Shown here piece after piece: positions 1-10,452 of a stretch of 64,000 nt of DNA (the stretch's first letter is position 1; the number at the start of each line of letters is the position of its first letter). The notes beneath the pieces were generated by a model. The model was not told the origin of the DNA. It saw nothing but the letters and a program-made list of their open reading frames with translations, and did not search any database. The stretch is from Vibrio diabolicus (GTDB lineage Bacteria; Pseudomonadota; Gammaproteobacteria; Enterobacterales; Vibrionaceae), in assembly GCA_001048675.1 (NCBI GenBank), contig CCKK01000002.1, forward strand, positions 974,213 through 1,038,212. Reading direction: 5' to 3'. The position numbers and the translations under genes are program-made.

Positions 1-1130
1 TGGTTCGCCGGTTTTTGACAGGTTTGCGCACCGAAGAACACCGCATAGTTGGTGTTTTTGTAGTGACAAAGCGGTAAGAAACCAAGTTTACCCAGCTCAG
101 CCTCACGTCGGTCGGTAATACCAATCTCTGTTGGACACTTCATATCAGGATCGCCATCATCACTCATGAAGAAATGTGTTGGCAAATTATCCACTCGACC
201 ACCACCTTCTGCACCACGGATAGCTGTACAGAATCCATATTTTGAGAAGGCGTCTGTTAACTTAACACCAAGAACATACGAAGAGTTCATCCAACAGTAG
301 TCATTATGCTCAGCATTGACAGCAATACCTGACACTGGATCTACTTCGAACTCTTCAAATCCAAATTCCTCAACTGGAGCAGTGGCTTGTCCGTATGGCA
401 AACGAGCCAGAACTTTCGGCATAGTCAGACTAACAAAACGTGAATCAGCACTCTCACGGAACGAACGCCATTGAGCGTATTCTAGCGACTCAAAGACCTT
501 GTCTAGATCGCGTGGTTTTGACAGTTCAGTCCACTCATCAAAGCCAAATAGTGCTGGTGAGGCCGCGGACAAGAATGGGGAGAAGCCTGAAGCGGCTACA
601 TTTGACATTAGGCGCAGCGACTCAATATCCTCTGGGTGGTTGGTAAACTCATAGTCACCAATTAATGCACCATAAGGTTCACCACCTGCACTGCCAAACT
701 CAGATTCGTAAACTTTCTTAAAGATCTGGCTTTGGTCAAATTCAACCGCTTTACTCAAGTCTTTATGTAACTCTTTCTTAGTCATACTCATCATGCGAAT
801 TTTCAGAGTAGAGCTCGTCTCTGAGTTCATCACTAGATAATTTAAACCACGCCAAGAACCTTCAAGTTTCTGTAATTCAGGATGATGCATTACTTCAGAC
901 AACTGATCAGAAATCTGTTTATCAAGTAAATTAATCGCTTCACGAAAAGTTACCGTTAGGTTTTTGTTCCAAGTAACCGTCCCTTTCATCGCTTCTTCAG
1001 TGAGCGTTTTAATTAGCTCTTCAGCACGAGAGGCTTCTGTCTGCTTAGTTGCACCAATAGCTTGATCTAAAAATGAAGTTGTTTGTTCATTAACAGTTGG
1101 ATCTAACTGCTTTTCAGCTTCAGTCGTCAT
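1..1130 (-). CDS. tssC: T6SS sheath large subunit TssC (VipB), 3' end outside window
   Basis: The minus-strand frame runs open from an ATG at 1130 to the window edge, giving about 376 N-terminal residues. TssC pairs with TssB to form the contractile cytoplasmic sheath of the type VI secretion system. The family signature [18 protein letters not shown] is visible, followed by the long conserved block with [10 protein letters not shown], a region ending in FTNHPEDIE, and [13 protein letters not shown]. The family is usually about 490 residues, so roughly 115 C-terminal residues lie outside the window. The start codon overlaps the tssB stop by one base (TAATG), which suggests translational coupling. 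It is the last gene visible in the minus-strand T6SS operon. Confidence 0.95.
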   Translation of the reverse strand, partial: MTTEAEKQLDPTVNEQTTSFLDQAIGATKQTEASRAEELIKTLTEEAMKGTVTWNKNLTVTFREAINLLDKQISDQLSEVMHHPELQKLEGSWRGLNYLVMNSETSSTLKIRMMSMTKKELHKDLSKAVEFDQSQIFKKVYESEFGSAGGEPYGALIGDYEFTNHPEDIESLRLMSNVAASGFSPFLSAASPALFGFDEWTELSKPRDLDKVFESLEYAQWRSFRESADSRFVSLTMPKVLARLPYGQATAPVEEFGFEEFEVDPVSGIAVNAEHNDYCWMNSSYVLGVKLTDAFSKYGFCTAIRGAEGGGRVDNLPTHFFMSDDGDPDMKCPTEIGITDRREAELGKLGFLPLCHYKNTNYAVFFGAQTCQKPAN

Positions 1131-1660
1131 TATTCCGCTCCTTCAGTACTGTCTGACTTCGCTTTCTTGCCAAGATCTAACTCGCCCGCAAGTTTTGCCA
1201 GATTGTCTGTGTTGTTCAAAACATCCTCTAAGATGTTTTCAAGCTCTTCAGAACGGTCAACTTTTGTCATCAAATCACGCAGTTTATTACGCGTTTCCAT
1301 CAGTTGGCGCAGTGGATCAACTTGATTTACGATCGCAGCGGGCTCAAAGTCTTGCATTGATTTAAAGTTCAAATCCACCTCAAACTGTGAATCGTCGTTC
1401 GCAAGCTTGTTCGCAACTTTGAACTTAACCGATGGGTTCATCTTTTTGAGCACATCATCGAAGTTGTCTCGATCGATCTGAATAAAACGGCGGTCTTTCA
1501 ATGGCTTCAACGCTTCAGTGTTTTGACCAGCGAAGTCACCCATTACACCTACAACAAAAGGTAGCTCTTTCTTAAGAGTTGTACCTTCAGTTTCAACATC
1601 ATAGGTAATGTGGACACGAGGCTTCCGTACTCGTGACAGTTTCGAGTGGATACTCGTCAT
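1130..1660 (-). CDS. tssB: T6SS sheath small subunit TssB (VipA)
   Basis: This 176-residue protein is the small subunit of the T6SS contractile sheath and the obligate partner of TssC encoded directly downstream. The N-terminal half carries the VipA hallmark [12 protein letters not shown], then [14 protein letters not shown], and the C-terminal half is acidic and helical with the TssC-interacting region. Length matches the family (about 160-180). A clear ribosome site GGGAGA lies before the ATG. It sits 15 bases after tssA and overlaps tssC by one base, so all three are probably cotranscribed. Confidence 0.96.
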   Translation of the reverse strand: MTSIHSKLSRVRKPRVHITYDVETEGTTLKKELPFVVGVMGDFAGQNTEALKPLKDRRFIQIDRDNFDDVLKKMNPSVKFKVANKLANDDSQFEVDLNFKSMQDFEPAAIVNQVDPLRQLMETRNKLRDLMTKVDRSEELENILEDVLNNTDNLAKLAGELDLGKKAKSDSTEGAE

Positions 1661-1675
1661 ACCATTCTCCCTTTA

Positions 1676-2794
1676 TTAATTTTCATTTTGTTCTGCTATG
1701 CCAACCAAACGGAAGTAGCTTTTCTTTGCATCTCCGTCGGAGATAAGTTCCGCCAGTAACTCCGGCAGAGGCATTCCACACCAACGAATGATCTGTTCGA
1801 TGGAGTAAGAAACTGGTGAGTGAGGCTCACTCTCTCTGAAGAAATCAGCCACTTGCTGCAATTGTCTAATCGCCTGCTCTCGTGATTTCATGTTTGTCGC
1901 TAATAGTGCATCAGAACTTTGTGAACTCACTTGTTGTTCCGAAGAAGAAGATTCATCCACCTCCTCCAGTTCTTCAAACACAGCTTGTGGTTGATTAAAA
2001 CGCTCTCCAAGGAGATGCTTTAATGCCGAGTGTATTGATTCAAGCCTTTTTGATATATAAGAGCTAGGAGTAACATCACCTACCGCTTCATCTAATCGCT
2101 GACTGAATTCATTAAATGACTCTGTGGCGAACTCCAGATCAGCGATTAGCTCACGATAAAAGGAATCAGAGGTAGATTTAACTGTAGTTGTAATATCAGA
2201 TAGCTCTGTAGCGCCAAGATCGACTCGATTTCGGCGCTTATCTTCATCTAAACGCTCCAACTCAATAGCTTGCTGATATTCCCAGTAGGCATACGCTTGC
2301 TCAACGCCTACGTCAGTAAGCGGGATACAAGCAATAGGGAAAATAAGTGTTCCTTCGCTATCGATACCATTGAGGCCAGTAATCGCCGATATTCTTGTTT
2401 CAATGCCATCCTCATCAGGCATTGGATAGAGATCACCCCAAAATTTCTCGATGAACTCAGTAGCGAGTTTGTACCCAACGCCCATACCGCGAAAACCATA
2501 CAATCGAGTTAGAGCCTCTATAAGCCAAGCAACAAACTCTAAATCTTTAGATTGATTCGTAAGTATCTCTGGTACTTCTTCTATAAATACCCGCCATAAG
2601 TTACTGTGGGTATAAATACTTTCTTCTTCTATAAGTGCATTGCGCTCTGCATTTCGCGCAGCCATACGCTGATCTTTTAATCGGTAATAAGCGGACTGTG
2701 GCGATACATCTTCTCTAGGATCAACACCTGTGGGATTCTCTTGAGATATAGGAGCCAACGCTTGTTCATACCAATCGAACATCTCACTATTCAT
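1676..2794 (-). CDS. tssA: T6SS baseplate/cap protein TssA (ImpA family)
   Basis: This 372-residue protein has the ImpA N-terminal domain at about residues 10-130 (LAPISQENPTGVDPRED, then a block rich in ERNALIEEE), and a C-terminal segment with the EPHSPVSYSIEQIIRW motif followed by MPLPELLAELI typical of TssA. TssA proteins prime and cap sheath-tube polymerisation at the baseplate or distal end; which subclass applies here is not certain from sequence alone. The start is supported by GGGAGG five bases upstream. Its start overlaps the pppA stop region by 8 bases, indicating coupling. Confidence 0.9.
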   Translation of the reverse strand: MNSEMFDWYEQALAPISQENPTGVDPREDVSPQSAYYRLKDQRMAARNAERNALIEEESIYTHSNLWRVFIEEVPEILTNQSKDLEFVAWLIEALTRLYGFRGMGVGYKLATEFIEKFWGDLYPMPDEDGIETRISAITGLNGIDSEGTLIFPIACIPLTDVGVEQAYAYWEYQQAIELERLDEDKRRNRVDLGATELSDITTTVKSTSDSFYRELIADLEFATESFNEFSQRLDEAVGDVTPSSYISKRLESIHSALKHLLGERFNQPQAVFEELEEVDESSSSEQQVSSQSSDALLATNMKSREQAIRQLQQVADFFRESEPHSPVSYSIEQIIRWCGMPLPELLAELISDGDAKKSYFRLVGIAEQNEN

Positions 2795-3581
2795 AAGACC
2801 TCCCTCTAAGAAAAACGGGGATCGTCGCGTCTTCTCTCGTTACTGCTTCAAATTCTGTCTGCGCTTGGCGAACTTTGACTAACGCACAAGTAACGTTATC
2901 ACTTGCACCTCTCACTAACGCCGAATGCATGAGCGCTAATCCTGCTTGATTTACTGAGTCCGCATACAATGTCCGGTGAATTTCATCACTCGTTAATTCT
3001 TTAGAAAGCCCATCACTACACAGAAGAAATTGATCTCCGTCAGCCAACTGCCCCGAAACTTGATCAATAGTGATACTCTCATCTACCCCAACAGCTCTGG
3101 TAATAACATTTGCGAGAGGATGTGACTCAGCATCTTCAAATGCCAATAACCCTTGATCGACTAAATCCATAACTTGACTATGATCGCGTGTTTTTTGAGA
3201 AAAATGACCATTTCTAAGCTGGTAAATTCGGCTATCACCGACCCAAAGACAGTGGTAATACCCGTCCTGGATAAACAACAAAACGAGAGTTGTTCCCATC
3301 GTTTTACCGTCTAAGTGATTTTGTGCGTATTGATAAATTTCTAAATTCGCGGCTTGAACCACACTCCGGATATCATCGATATTGGTATTTGGGACATCCT
3401 GCATATGGCGCGCGATTCTATCCACTAGCATCTGGCTTGCTATGTCGCCAGCACTATGCCCACCCATTCCATCGGCTACAACCCAAATATGCTGCTCTGT
3501 CATATCTAAAAGAGCATCCTCGTTATAAGGGCGTACTTTTCCTGCGTGCGATTTAGCAAAGGTAAAATAGTTCCAATTCAT
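2787..3581 (-). CDS. pppA: T6SS-associated PP2C-type Ser/Thr phosphatase PppA
   Basis: This 264-residue PP2C phosphatase has the metal-binding motif VADGMGGHSAGD near residues 35-46, a KTRDHS segment, SDGLSKELT, and the closing GASDNVTCALV. In T6SS loci that carry the threonine phosphorylation pathway, PppA reverses phosphorylation of the FHA protein by the PpkA kinase, shutting the apparatus off. Both partners are present here (FHA protein at 10920-12113, kinase at 12426-14576). No membrane segment is seen, so it is predicted cytoplasmic. It overlaps tssA by 8 bases. Confidence 0.93.
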   Translation of the reverse strand: MNWNYFTFAKSHAGKVRPYNEDALLDMTEQHIWVVADGMGGHSAGDIASQMLVDRIARHMQDVPNTNIDDIRSVVQAANLEIYQYAQNHLDGKTMGTTLVLLFIQDGYYHCLWVGDSRIYQLRNGHFSQKTRDHSQVMDLVDQGLLAFEDAESHPLANVITRAVGVDESITIDQVSGQLADGDQFLLCSDGLSKELTSDEIHRTLYADSVNQAGLALMHSALVRGASDNVTCALVKVRQAQTEFEAVTREDATIPVFLRGRSYE

Positions 3582-3590
3582 TCTTCTATC

Positions 3591-4286
3591 CTACCAATTC
3601 CACTTTTTCCAACCGCCATCAAGCATGGCAGAAAATTGACCAATAGAAGGGAAACCGCTGGTCATAAACATACATGGTTCAACTAGAGTAGAGCCTTCAG
3701 TCCACCAAAAGCATGGCTTACTCAATTTTTCTTTAATGAGGTAATTCAAAAGTGCGCTTTGATCTGCTCCACCTTGATCATGAAAAATCGTAGATATTTG
3801 GCTTTGATAAAGAAACTTAAGAGGCCGCACTTCACTTTTTACATTCGCCACTAAATCGTTTTTTTCTTGCATGCTCTTATGCCAAACATCAAATACAAAG
3901 TCGTCCTCAAGTACTGCTAGGGCAAGAGATGCACTGTCCTCGGTCCAAGCTTTGTCCTCCCAATATTGCGCAGCTTCACCTTTTACGGCACGAGCTATAG
4001 TAAAGAAAAAGTATCTACCGCATGCATCTACACTAGGAATCATGCTACCAATGTATGTCGAGTCTTCTAAGTAACTAACATCCAGAGCAAAGTGCCACAC
4101 AGGCGCGGTTAAAAAGTGCTCATTCCAACTTTCACCCAATTGTTCTCTGCTGACTGCAATAACAGCCTGCAGCCAGTCATGCCAGCGCTCTGAAAAGTCT
4201 TGTGATAAGCCATCTTTCACAAAGTCGCCTTTTGCAGGCATTTTACCGATATAACCCCAGGCTGATGTTACAAGGTTCGTGGACAT
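3591..4286 (-). CDS. tagF: T6SS-associated protein TagF
   Basis: This 231-residue protein has the TagF/ImpM N-terminus GYIGKMPAKGDFV, followed by the conserved WHDWLQ helix and a WHFALD segment. In systems where it was studied, TagF is a post-translational repressor that acts with the FHA protein in the threonine phosphorylation branch. Here it is encoded between tssM and pppA as a free protein, not as the PppA-TagF fusion seen in some species. Its start lies 19 bases inside the end of tssM, and GAGG precedes the ATG. Confidence 0.9.
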   Translation of the reverse strand: MSTNLVTSAWGYIGKMPAKGDFVKDGLSQDFSERWHDWLQAVIAVSREQLGESWNEHFLTAPVWHFALDVSYLEDSTYIGSMIPSVDACGRYFFFTIARAVKGEAAQYWEDKAWTEDSASLALAVLEDDFVFDVWHKSMQEKNDLVANVKSEVRPLKFLYQSQISTIFHDQGGADQSALLNYLIKEKLSKPCFWWTEGSTLVEPCMFMTSGFPSIGQFSAMLDGGWKKWNW

Positions 4287-7200
4287 CTGAACCTCTCCAT
4301 TTCATTTGACCAAAACGGATTAATAGCACTAGACGGAATAAGCTCTAGTTGCACCTTATTTCCCTTTAAATCAATCATAACTATGTTGTCTTTACGTGAT
4401 TCTGGTCTTGCTTTAAGTGATTGATCTAGCAGTTTGAATATGCCCCACTCACCTTCATAAGTATGGGCAATCTCACGTTTAGATTCAGGTGGTGTGAACA
4501 CTATTCGAGTCTGGTCTTGACCCGCAGGCCAGGTCAAGGATTTAGCTCGTGCTGGTCCATGCTTATAAACCAAATCTTGCTTACCTAACTCTAGAACAAA
4601 CCGAGTAATGTGCTGATCCAGATACACTGGTTTCATACCGAACTCTACGCGCAATGAATTATCAGATTCAAAGAAAGACTGCCTGATACGCTTCGCTCTT
4701 TGAAAGACCATCAGCGTTTCTGGACGAACTCCAATTTCCTTTTCTAATCGCCAACGACTGTTCGACGTATCGACAAACGGTTCAAGATACTCTTGGAAGA
4801 ATGAGTCAAGCGTACCTCCATAACCAAAGAAACGTTTGAAGTCCTTCAGCCTTACTTCTCTGCTCGCATTTGGCTCGAATGGGTATCTGCCCGCAATCGT
4901 CCGCTGATAAGGGCGCACCACTTGCGTAACCCAAAGCTGATTTAGATGATCTTTCGACCCGCTCTCCGCAAACTTAACTGACTCTTGAGAAAGTTCACCT
5001 AGCCATTGATTAAATGGCCTAGGCAAAAGTTCTTTAGCGCGAGCAAAGGAAGCAGCCACATCTTGTGTAACGGTCCCATCTAAAATACTTTTGTAAGCAA
5101 TTTTCTGATTATTACCTGAGCTTGATAAATCGCTTAAGTACGAGCGCAAGTTAACCATAGCTTGTTGAATATCATCAAAGTCTTGTTCGCCGAGACGTAA
5201 GATCTCCGAAAAATGAGATTCGACTTCTTTACCTGGCAGTGCAACATTGAAACCATTTTCTTCAGGCAAGTACATGTCTAGTCTATCTGCCGTATTCGAA
5301 AATTTAACTTTGGCAACCTTACCAGCAACTTCAGAAGCGGCCTTCTGATTTTCTGACAATGATACTTTCGACAAACCAACTTCTTTTTGGATTGCCCTCA
5401 ACAACGATTCGATTGGTCTTTCAACTCCAGATAGAACTCTAGCTTGTTCTGTTGCAAGCTCTAGGCTCGGAGCCTGCTTAAGTTGAATATCTTCGATCAG
5501 AGTTTTCCATTCATTCACATAATCTTGATAGTATCGAGATTGGACTCCTTGAATAGCGCTATCTTGATCAATTTCATGAGCCTTAAGATCGTCACCGTAA
5601 ACCCAGTTCTCTTCCATTAGGCTTTTTACTGTACGGTTGATCTGAATCTGAAAAATGCTATGAAAGCCATTGTACGTATAAAAGCCCGAAATGCCTTGTG
5701 ATAACGGCTTTCCACTCGCTCGTTCAAACTGCTCAAGCCCTTTAGGCCCCAAGACATCAGTCAAACGAAATGAAGGAACATGACTCTTCGAAAATTGTAT
5801 CTTCATTCGCTGATAAGCACGTTCTGGTAGAGACATTTGTGTCAAAACCTCGCGGGCATTAGTCACGGCAGCAGTATTATAAGAAAAGCCTTGTCCATTA
5901 TTCTCTAATAAATTTTGAGTGTGCTGTAACAGACCTTTTCTTAAGTCTATATTTAGTTCACCCGGATATTGACGTTCAAAATAGAAGTTAAACCAAGCCA
6001 ACACTTCATCTTGTTGGTATTTGTCTGGATTAAATAACATCAAATAAGTTTTCAACGTTTCATACAAATACTCTCGATGCTGTTGATTACTTTCCATTTC
6101 CGTCACCAAGCTATCAAGAAGCAAGGGAGCGTAATATTGGGTCAACGCATCAGAATATGCATTGTTCGCCGCCTGTGAGACTTTATCTCCTTGATAGAGA
6201 CCAAACCTTTTTACGGAATCAGCATCGCCGTAGTTGCTTTGCTTTCCTAGAGGAAGCGTCATCAATCGGTCTAATGTCTCTACGGCTGAGATAATATCCG
6301 CCTCAAAATCTAGGCTCTCAGCACCAATCATTGCTTCAATATGGCCGGCTTGCTCATTGGTATCGACAATCAGCTGAGAATTCCACTTGTAGCTCATAAG
6401 CCAAAGTGAAGACGCACCTAGCAGTAGAGAAGCACAGCCAATGTAAACACCTCGGCGCATCCACCCTGACTGCTTTTGATAGTGACGATTAACCGTTCCT
6501 AACAGTTGTTCCTTGAAAATAACCTTATCAAACAAGTTCTTCACGAAATAACTATGAGACCCTGTTGGGCTCTTTGCTAGAGCGAGGCGATTTAGTCCAA
6601 GTCCATTGGTCGATTCATTCATTAACTTATCGACTGGTAAGCCTTCTTGGACCGAGCTCAACATAAACACACCACGAATCAAGGCTGGCTCTTCAAAACT
6701 ATTTTGTGCAAATATTTCCGCTAAAAATTCATCAAGGTTAGCTTGCAATACCCTTAGCTGTTTAGGAAATTCAAAAATAAGTGCTCGCTTCTCTAAATCA
6801 TCTTCAGTTTCAAGGATTCTCAGCATTCGAGCATCAAGTCGCTCCAACATGCCATGAAATTCTTTATTGAATAAAGAAATAACCCCTCTTTCATCAGCCA
6901 CTTCACGCGGAAACATGAAACCGAACAATTCCTCACGCTCTTCCTTACTTAGATCAGAGAAGAACTCATTGAAACCCGCGACTAAATCCATTTTGGTCAG
7001 TAGTACGTAAATAGGAAATTGCATCCCTAACTGATTCTTCAGTTCTTGAAGGCGCGACTTGATAGCTCGAGCATGAAGGCTTCGCTCGGTTCTCGTCTGC
7101 GACATCACACTGGCTAAACTGATCGTGACAATTGCACCATTAATTGGCCTTTGCGTTCTATATTTTTTCAACAACCCTAAGAAGCCGTGCCATGCTTTAG

Positions 7201-7786
7201 AGTCGACTTTTTCTTGACTGTCTTGTGTCGTGTATCGACCGGCCGTATCAATCAGAACTGCTTTATTTGCAAACCACCAATCACAATGACGAGTTCCACC
7301 GACTCCAGCAATAGAGTCAGAACCAAGGCTATCCGCTAACGGAAACTCTAGCCCTGACTGCTTTAACACTGTTGTTTTCCCTGTCCCTGGAGGGCCGATC
7401 AACACATACCAAGGCAAGTCATATAAGCTTCGCTTTCCTTTATGTGTTTTCGTTACTACTTTGACAGCTTGCTCAATACGCTCGCGCATTAAGTCAATTT
7501 CACTCGCCGCTTCTTTATCTGATTGACTATCAACCTCAAGTAACGTTTGAATACTTTCGTCTTCTTTAACTTTTTGCTTGTGCTGCTTAGTCACGTTGAA
7601 TAAAGCCCACACAAACACCAGCACCAAAATCGTGACGAGTCGTTGGAAGTCGCTCTTTAGTGGCTCATATCCCGCTATCGTGATAAGTGGACCAACAACC
7701 CAAATAAAAATTGAACAAGCAGCGACACCGATAAGACCGAGAAACCACCTTTGAGTAAATATTCTGCCAATTTCTTTAATACGCAT
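4268..7786 (-). CDS. tssM: T6SS inner-membrane complex protein TssM (IcmF family)
   Basis: This 1172-residue protein is the inner-membrane to periplasm strut of the T6SS membrane complex. Two transmembrane segments occur near residues 14-38 and 50-66 and a third near 443-465. The cytoplasmic loop carries a Walker A motif GPPGTGKT at residues 131-138 and an LIDTAGRY segment near 176-184, so nucleotide binding is retained, unlike in some TssM proteins. The long C-terminal part is the periplasmic domain that contacts TssJ. The upstream ribosome site is weak. It lies between tssL and tagF. Confidence 0.96.
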   Translation of the reverse strand: MRIKEIGRIFTQRWFLGLIGVAACSIFIWVVGPLITIAGYEPLKSDFQRLVTILVLVFVWALFNVTKQHKQKVKEDESIQTLLEVDSQSDKEAASEIDLMRERIEQAVKVVTKTHKGKRSLYDLPWYVLIGPPGTGKTTVLKQSGLEFPLADSLGSDSIAGVGGTRHCDWWFANKAVLIDTAGRYTTQDSQEKVDSKAWHGFLGLLKKYRTQRPINGAIVTISLASVMSQTRTERSLHARAIKSRLQELKNQLGMQFPIYVLLTKMDLVAGFNEFFSDLSKEEREELFGFMFPREVADERGVISLFNKEFHGMLERLDARMLRILETEDDLEKRALIFEFPKQLRVLQANLDEFLAEIFAQNSFEEPALIRGVFMLSSVQEGLPVDKLMNESTNGLGLNRLALAKSPTGSHSYFVKNLFDKVIFKEQLLGTVNRHYQKQSGWMRRGVYIGCASLLLGASSLWLMSYKWNSQLIVDTNEQAGHIEAMIGAESLDFEADIISAVETLDRLMTLPLGKQSNYGDADSVKRFGLYQGDKVSQAANNAYSDALTQYYAPLLLDSLVTEMESNQQHREYLYETLKTYLMLFNPDKYQQDEVLAWFNFYFERQYPGELNIDLRKGLLQHTQNLLENNGQGFSYNTAAVTNAREVLTQMSLPERAYQRMKIQFSKSHVPSFRLTDVLGPKGLEQFERASGKPLSQGISGFYTYNGFHSIFQIQINRTVKSLMEENWVYGDDLKAHEIDQDSAIQGVQSRYYQDYVNEWKTLIEDIQLKQAPSLELATEQARVLSGVERPIESLLRAIQKEVGLSKVSLSENQKAASEVAGKVAKVKFSNTADRLDMYLPEENGFNVALPGKEVESHFSEILRLGEQDFDDIQQAMVNLRSYLSDLSSSGNNQKIAYKSILDGTVTQDVAASFARAKELLPRPFNQWLGELSQESVKFAESGSKDHLNQLWVTQVVRPYQRTIAGRYPFEPNASREVRLKDFKRFFGYGGTLDSFFQEYLEPFVDTSNSRWRLEKEIGVRPETLMVFQRAKRIRQSFFESDNSLRVEFGMKPVYLDQHITRFVLELGKQDLVYKHGPARAKSLTWPAGQDQTRIVFTPPESKREIAHTYEGEWGIFKLLDQSLKARPESRKDNIVMIDLKGNKVQLELIPSSAINPFWSNEMERFRCPRTL

Positions 7787-7802
7787 CTCTATCTACCTGT
7801 TA

Positions 7803-9095
7803 TTAATTCGCGACAAGGAGGTCGATTTCAATTCGACGGTTAATAGCTCGGTTTTCGTCACTATTGTTTTCAACCAATGGTCTTGCATCACCCAGCCCTT
7901 CTGGTATTACTCGACCTTCTAGTGCGCTATTCGAGATAAGTTGTTCAGATATAGCAGTAGCTCGAGCTAATGATAGATGCCAGTTCGAAGGATATTTACT
8001 CGTGAAAATTGGCCTATCATCGGTATGACCTGTCACAATGATCTTGCCTTGGGTCGACTCCAACGTTCTAGCGAGTTTAGAAATTACGGGTTGGATATAC
8101 GCAACAACATCAGCACTACCTGATTCAAATAGATCTTGCGACTTTAACGAAATTCTTACCCTGTCTTGCAACGGCTCGACGTTAATTAGCCCCTTCCCGA
8201 TCTCAGTTGCCAGATACATAGAGATCCTTTCTGCAATTGGCGCTGATTTTGATTCTGACGTTGTATCTTGGTTAAGCTGTTGCGGTTGAACCAAATTGAC
8301 TAATTGAGAAAAGGTGCGGTTGGAAGCCTTGTTTAGCTCATAGCTAAAATACATAAATATACAAACCAATAATGCAGCCGTTACGGAGCACACAACCCAG
8401 AGAGGAGCTCTGTCGGAAGCCTTAGAGCCATTCAAAATGTGTTGTTCGATACTATTGCTTAGCTCTTGAGGTATCCCTCTTCCGTAAGACTTAAGAATAG
8501 CGATAATCTGCCTTCTCAGTTTTCGGTGAGACTCCAGTCCGTTTTTTTCCAAACGATATTGGCCGAGAAACCCAAGCGATAGGCACACGTACATCAATTC
8601 AAGCAAATCTAAATTTGTATCTGGTTGCGCCATGCATTTATCAAGGTACTTAAAGAACGCTTCCCCACCCTGGCTGCTGGCATAGAAAGAACTAAGCAAT
8701 GAGTCATGGCTCCAAAATGAATGCCCCCCCCAATTAGTATTGAGCACCGCTTCATCTAACGAGCAACACAAACAGTAACGAGCCGTATCAATAGTGTCCA
8801 AATCAACGTCGTGGTGGCGTAGTCGGTTCTCATAATCTCTAAGTTTTTGTGCCAACGTCTCTTTTAGAAACAACGGATCAGAATGAGTCGCTGTCGCTCG
8901 AATTTGACCAATAATGGATAAAAGACCATTCGCTTCTGCCAATAAAGGGTTGTTCCCATAAGCAACCACTGAATCGTTATTCACCAATTCAGGACTTTTT
9001 GAGATAACTACCGTATTATCTGCTGACTTTTCTGATTGTGGTTTCGGTGCGGGCGCTCTTCCACCCGGTGTTGGTTTTACGATCGTTTGTTCCAT
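7803..9095 (-). CDS. tssL: T6SS membrane protein TssL (DotU family) with OmpA-like domain
   Basis: This 430-residue protein has an N-terminal Pro/Lys-rich leader, the DotU/TssL cytoplasmic domain at about residues 45-220 (LDEAVLNTNWG is diagnostic), one transmembrane segment near 232-252, and a C-terminal OmpA-like peptidoglycan-binding domain with IIVTGHTDDRPI and NRRIEIDLL. It is therefore an evolved TssL that anchors the complex to the cell wall. I prefer the ATG at 9095 over a GTG at 9104 because AGG is spaced correctly for the ATG only. The reading frame contains a run of eight G on the coding strand (8724-8731). Confidence 0.93.
   Translation of the reverse strand: MEQTIVKPTPGGRAPAPKPQSEKSADNTVVISKSPELVNNDSVVAYGNNPLLAEANGLLSIIGQIRATATHSDPLFLKETLAQKLRDYENRLRHHDVDLDTIDTARYCLCCSLDEAVLNTNWGGHSFWSHDSLLSSFYASSQGGEAFFKYLDKCMAQPDTNLDLLELMYVCLSLGFLGQYRLEKNGLESHRKLRRQIIAILKSYGRGIPQELSNSIEQHILNGSKASDRAPLWVVCSVTAALLVCIFMYFSYELNKASNRTFSQLVNLVQPQQLNQDTTSESKSAPIAERISMYLATEIGKGLINVEPLQDRVRISLKSQDLFESGSADVVAYIQPVISKLARTLESTQGKIIVTGHTDDRPIFTSKYPSNWHLSLARATAISEQLISNSALEGRVIPEGLGDARPLVENNSDENRAINRRIEIDLLVAN
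8724..8731 (-). repeat. Eight-base G homopolymer inside tssL
   Basis: The coding strand reads TGG followed by seven further G in the conserved NTNWGGHSF segment of TssL. The frame is intact with eight G; loss or gain of one would truncate the protein. Runs of this length are prone to slippage in replication and in sequencing. Confidence 0.75.
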
Positions 9096-9106
9096 ACTGA
9101 GCACAC

Positions 9107-10431
9107 CTATTGACTAATACTCCACAGCTCAAGGTCAGCATTCGGAAAATGCCCCGATAAATGCAGCGCAATACCACCACTGTCTTTCAGCCTCATCCAA
9201 AACGGGCCTTTCTTGACTACTTCGAAGTAGACATAACCCGTTTGGTAAGGGATCTGCCTCGGTACTACACTCAATGGCGCTACGTTTATGCCATTAATCT
9301 GATTGTTGATCAGATCACGAATCTGCTCCGCTGGTCCAAACTTGAGCTGCGCCGGGACTAAACGTCTGATTTCATCTGTTGTCGTATCAGCTTTGACCGC
9401 AAGCACAAACTGGCATGATTCAAGTAAACGCTTATCTGGAAGTGGCGTCACTTGAATTCCATATTGTCGTGGCTCCAAAGGAAGTTTGCTTGCAGTTTGA
9501 TCAAGGACAACGCTCAGATATTGACTCAGAACTTGATTCAATTCGCTATAAACACTTGATACATCTAAGTGATCGTATGCAAGTAAGCTTGGCATCCTCT
9601 TGGTTTTGTCAGAAAACGTAGCTAATTCACCAATATAACCTTTCAGGGTCGTCGCTAATTCCAATGGATGTAGCCTGTCTAGGTCACTAAAGTGCTTTAA
9701 CATCGCCTCATACCTGTTCAACATTTGTAGCATGATGAAATCAACAGCAGATGCAGATGCGGCTTTGCCCTTAATCAATCGCTGAGCAATAACGTCGGCA
9801 CGCATCTTTGTCATCGCAATAACGTTACGCAAGTAAGCCGACATAACTTTGTCGCTAAGTAAATTGATAAGCGGTGGAACATACGAATCGTCTAGTATTA
9901 CTTCGCCTTCTGCCGTTACCTCTTTTATTTTCAATATCGGTAACTCAACATAACCCGCTAATTTGTCATTGCTGGCTTTCAGTTCCAGGTTTAGGGCTGC
10001 GACTTGAATCGTTTCTTCATCCTGCCCAGTGAGATTATCTATAACGTCAACGTCTTTAAGTACATAACGAGAAACAATCGCCTCACTTACATCAGAAACA
10101 TTTTTACCTTTGACATTTGAAAGGGGAAGAGTGATTTTTACTAACGTATTTTCTACGTCTTTATCAATAAATAAAGGCACAACCGAATCGCTGGCTGTTA
10201 AGGTATTAACCAGAGTCATATCTGGCAAAACTGCCTCAAAGTGATCTAATTCAATCAGACCATCTTTTAATGCATGTTCTTTTACTCGACATTTCCAAAC
10301 CCCCCAATTATAAGCCCCACCAAACTGATGTAAGCCTTTGAATTCTTGAGAGGTTGCGCGTTCATGTTGTTGAAAGTGCTGGGGCGTAAAAACATCCCTT
10401 CGCACCAAGCCGTCTTGGAGTATTGCGTCAT
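9107..10431 (-). CDS. tssK: T6SS baseplate protein TssK, interrupted by a one-base deletion near its start
   Basis: TssK is the baseplate subunit that links the membrane complex to the sheath-tube. From an ATG at 10431 the frame reads MTQYSKTAWCEGMF, the expected N-terminus; from about 10380 onward the family sequence PQHFQQHERATSQEFKGL continues in a different frame. Adding one base, either to the G4 run at 10381-10384 or the A5 run at 10388-10392 (plus strand), joins them into a 441-residue protein of normal length. Without it the only open frame starts late, from a TTG at 10408. The gap to tssJ is 21 bases. I read this as a probable sequencing error, although a real mutation would inactivate the T6SS. 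Confidence 0.88.
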
Positions 10432-10452
10432 TTATAATTAGCCAACTAAACG

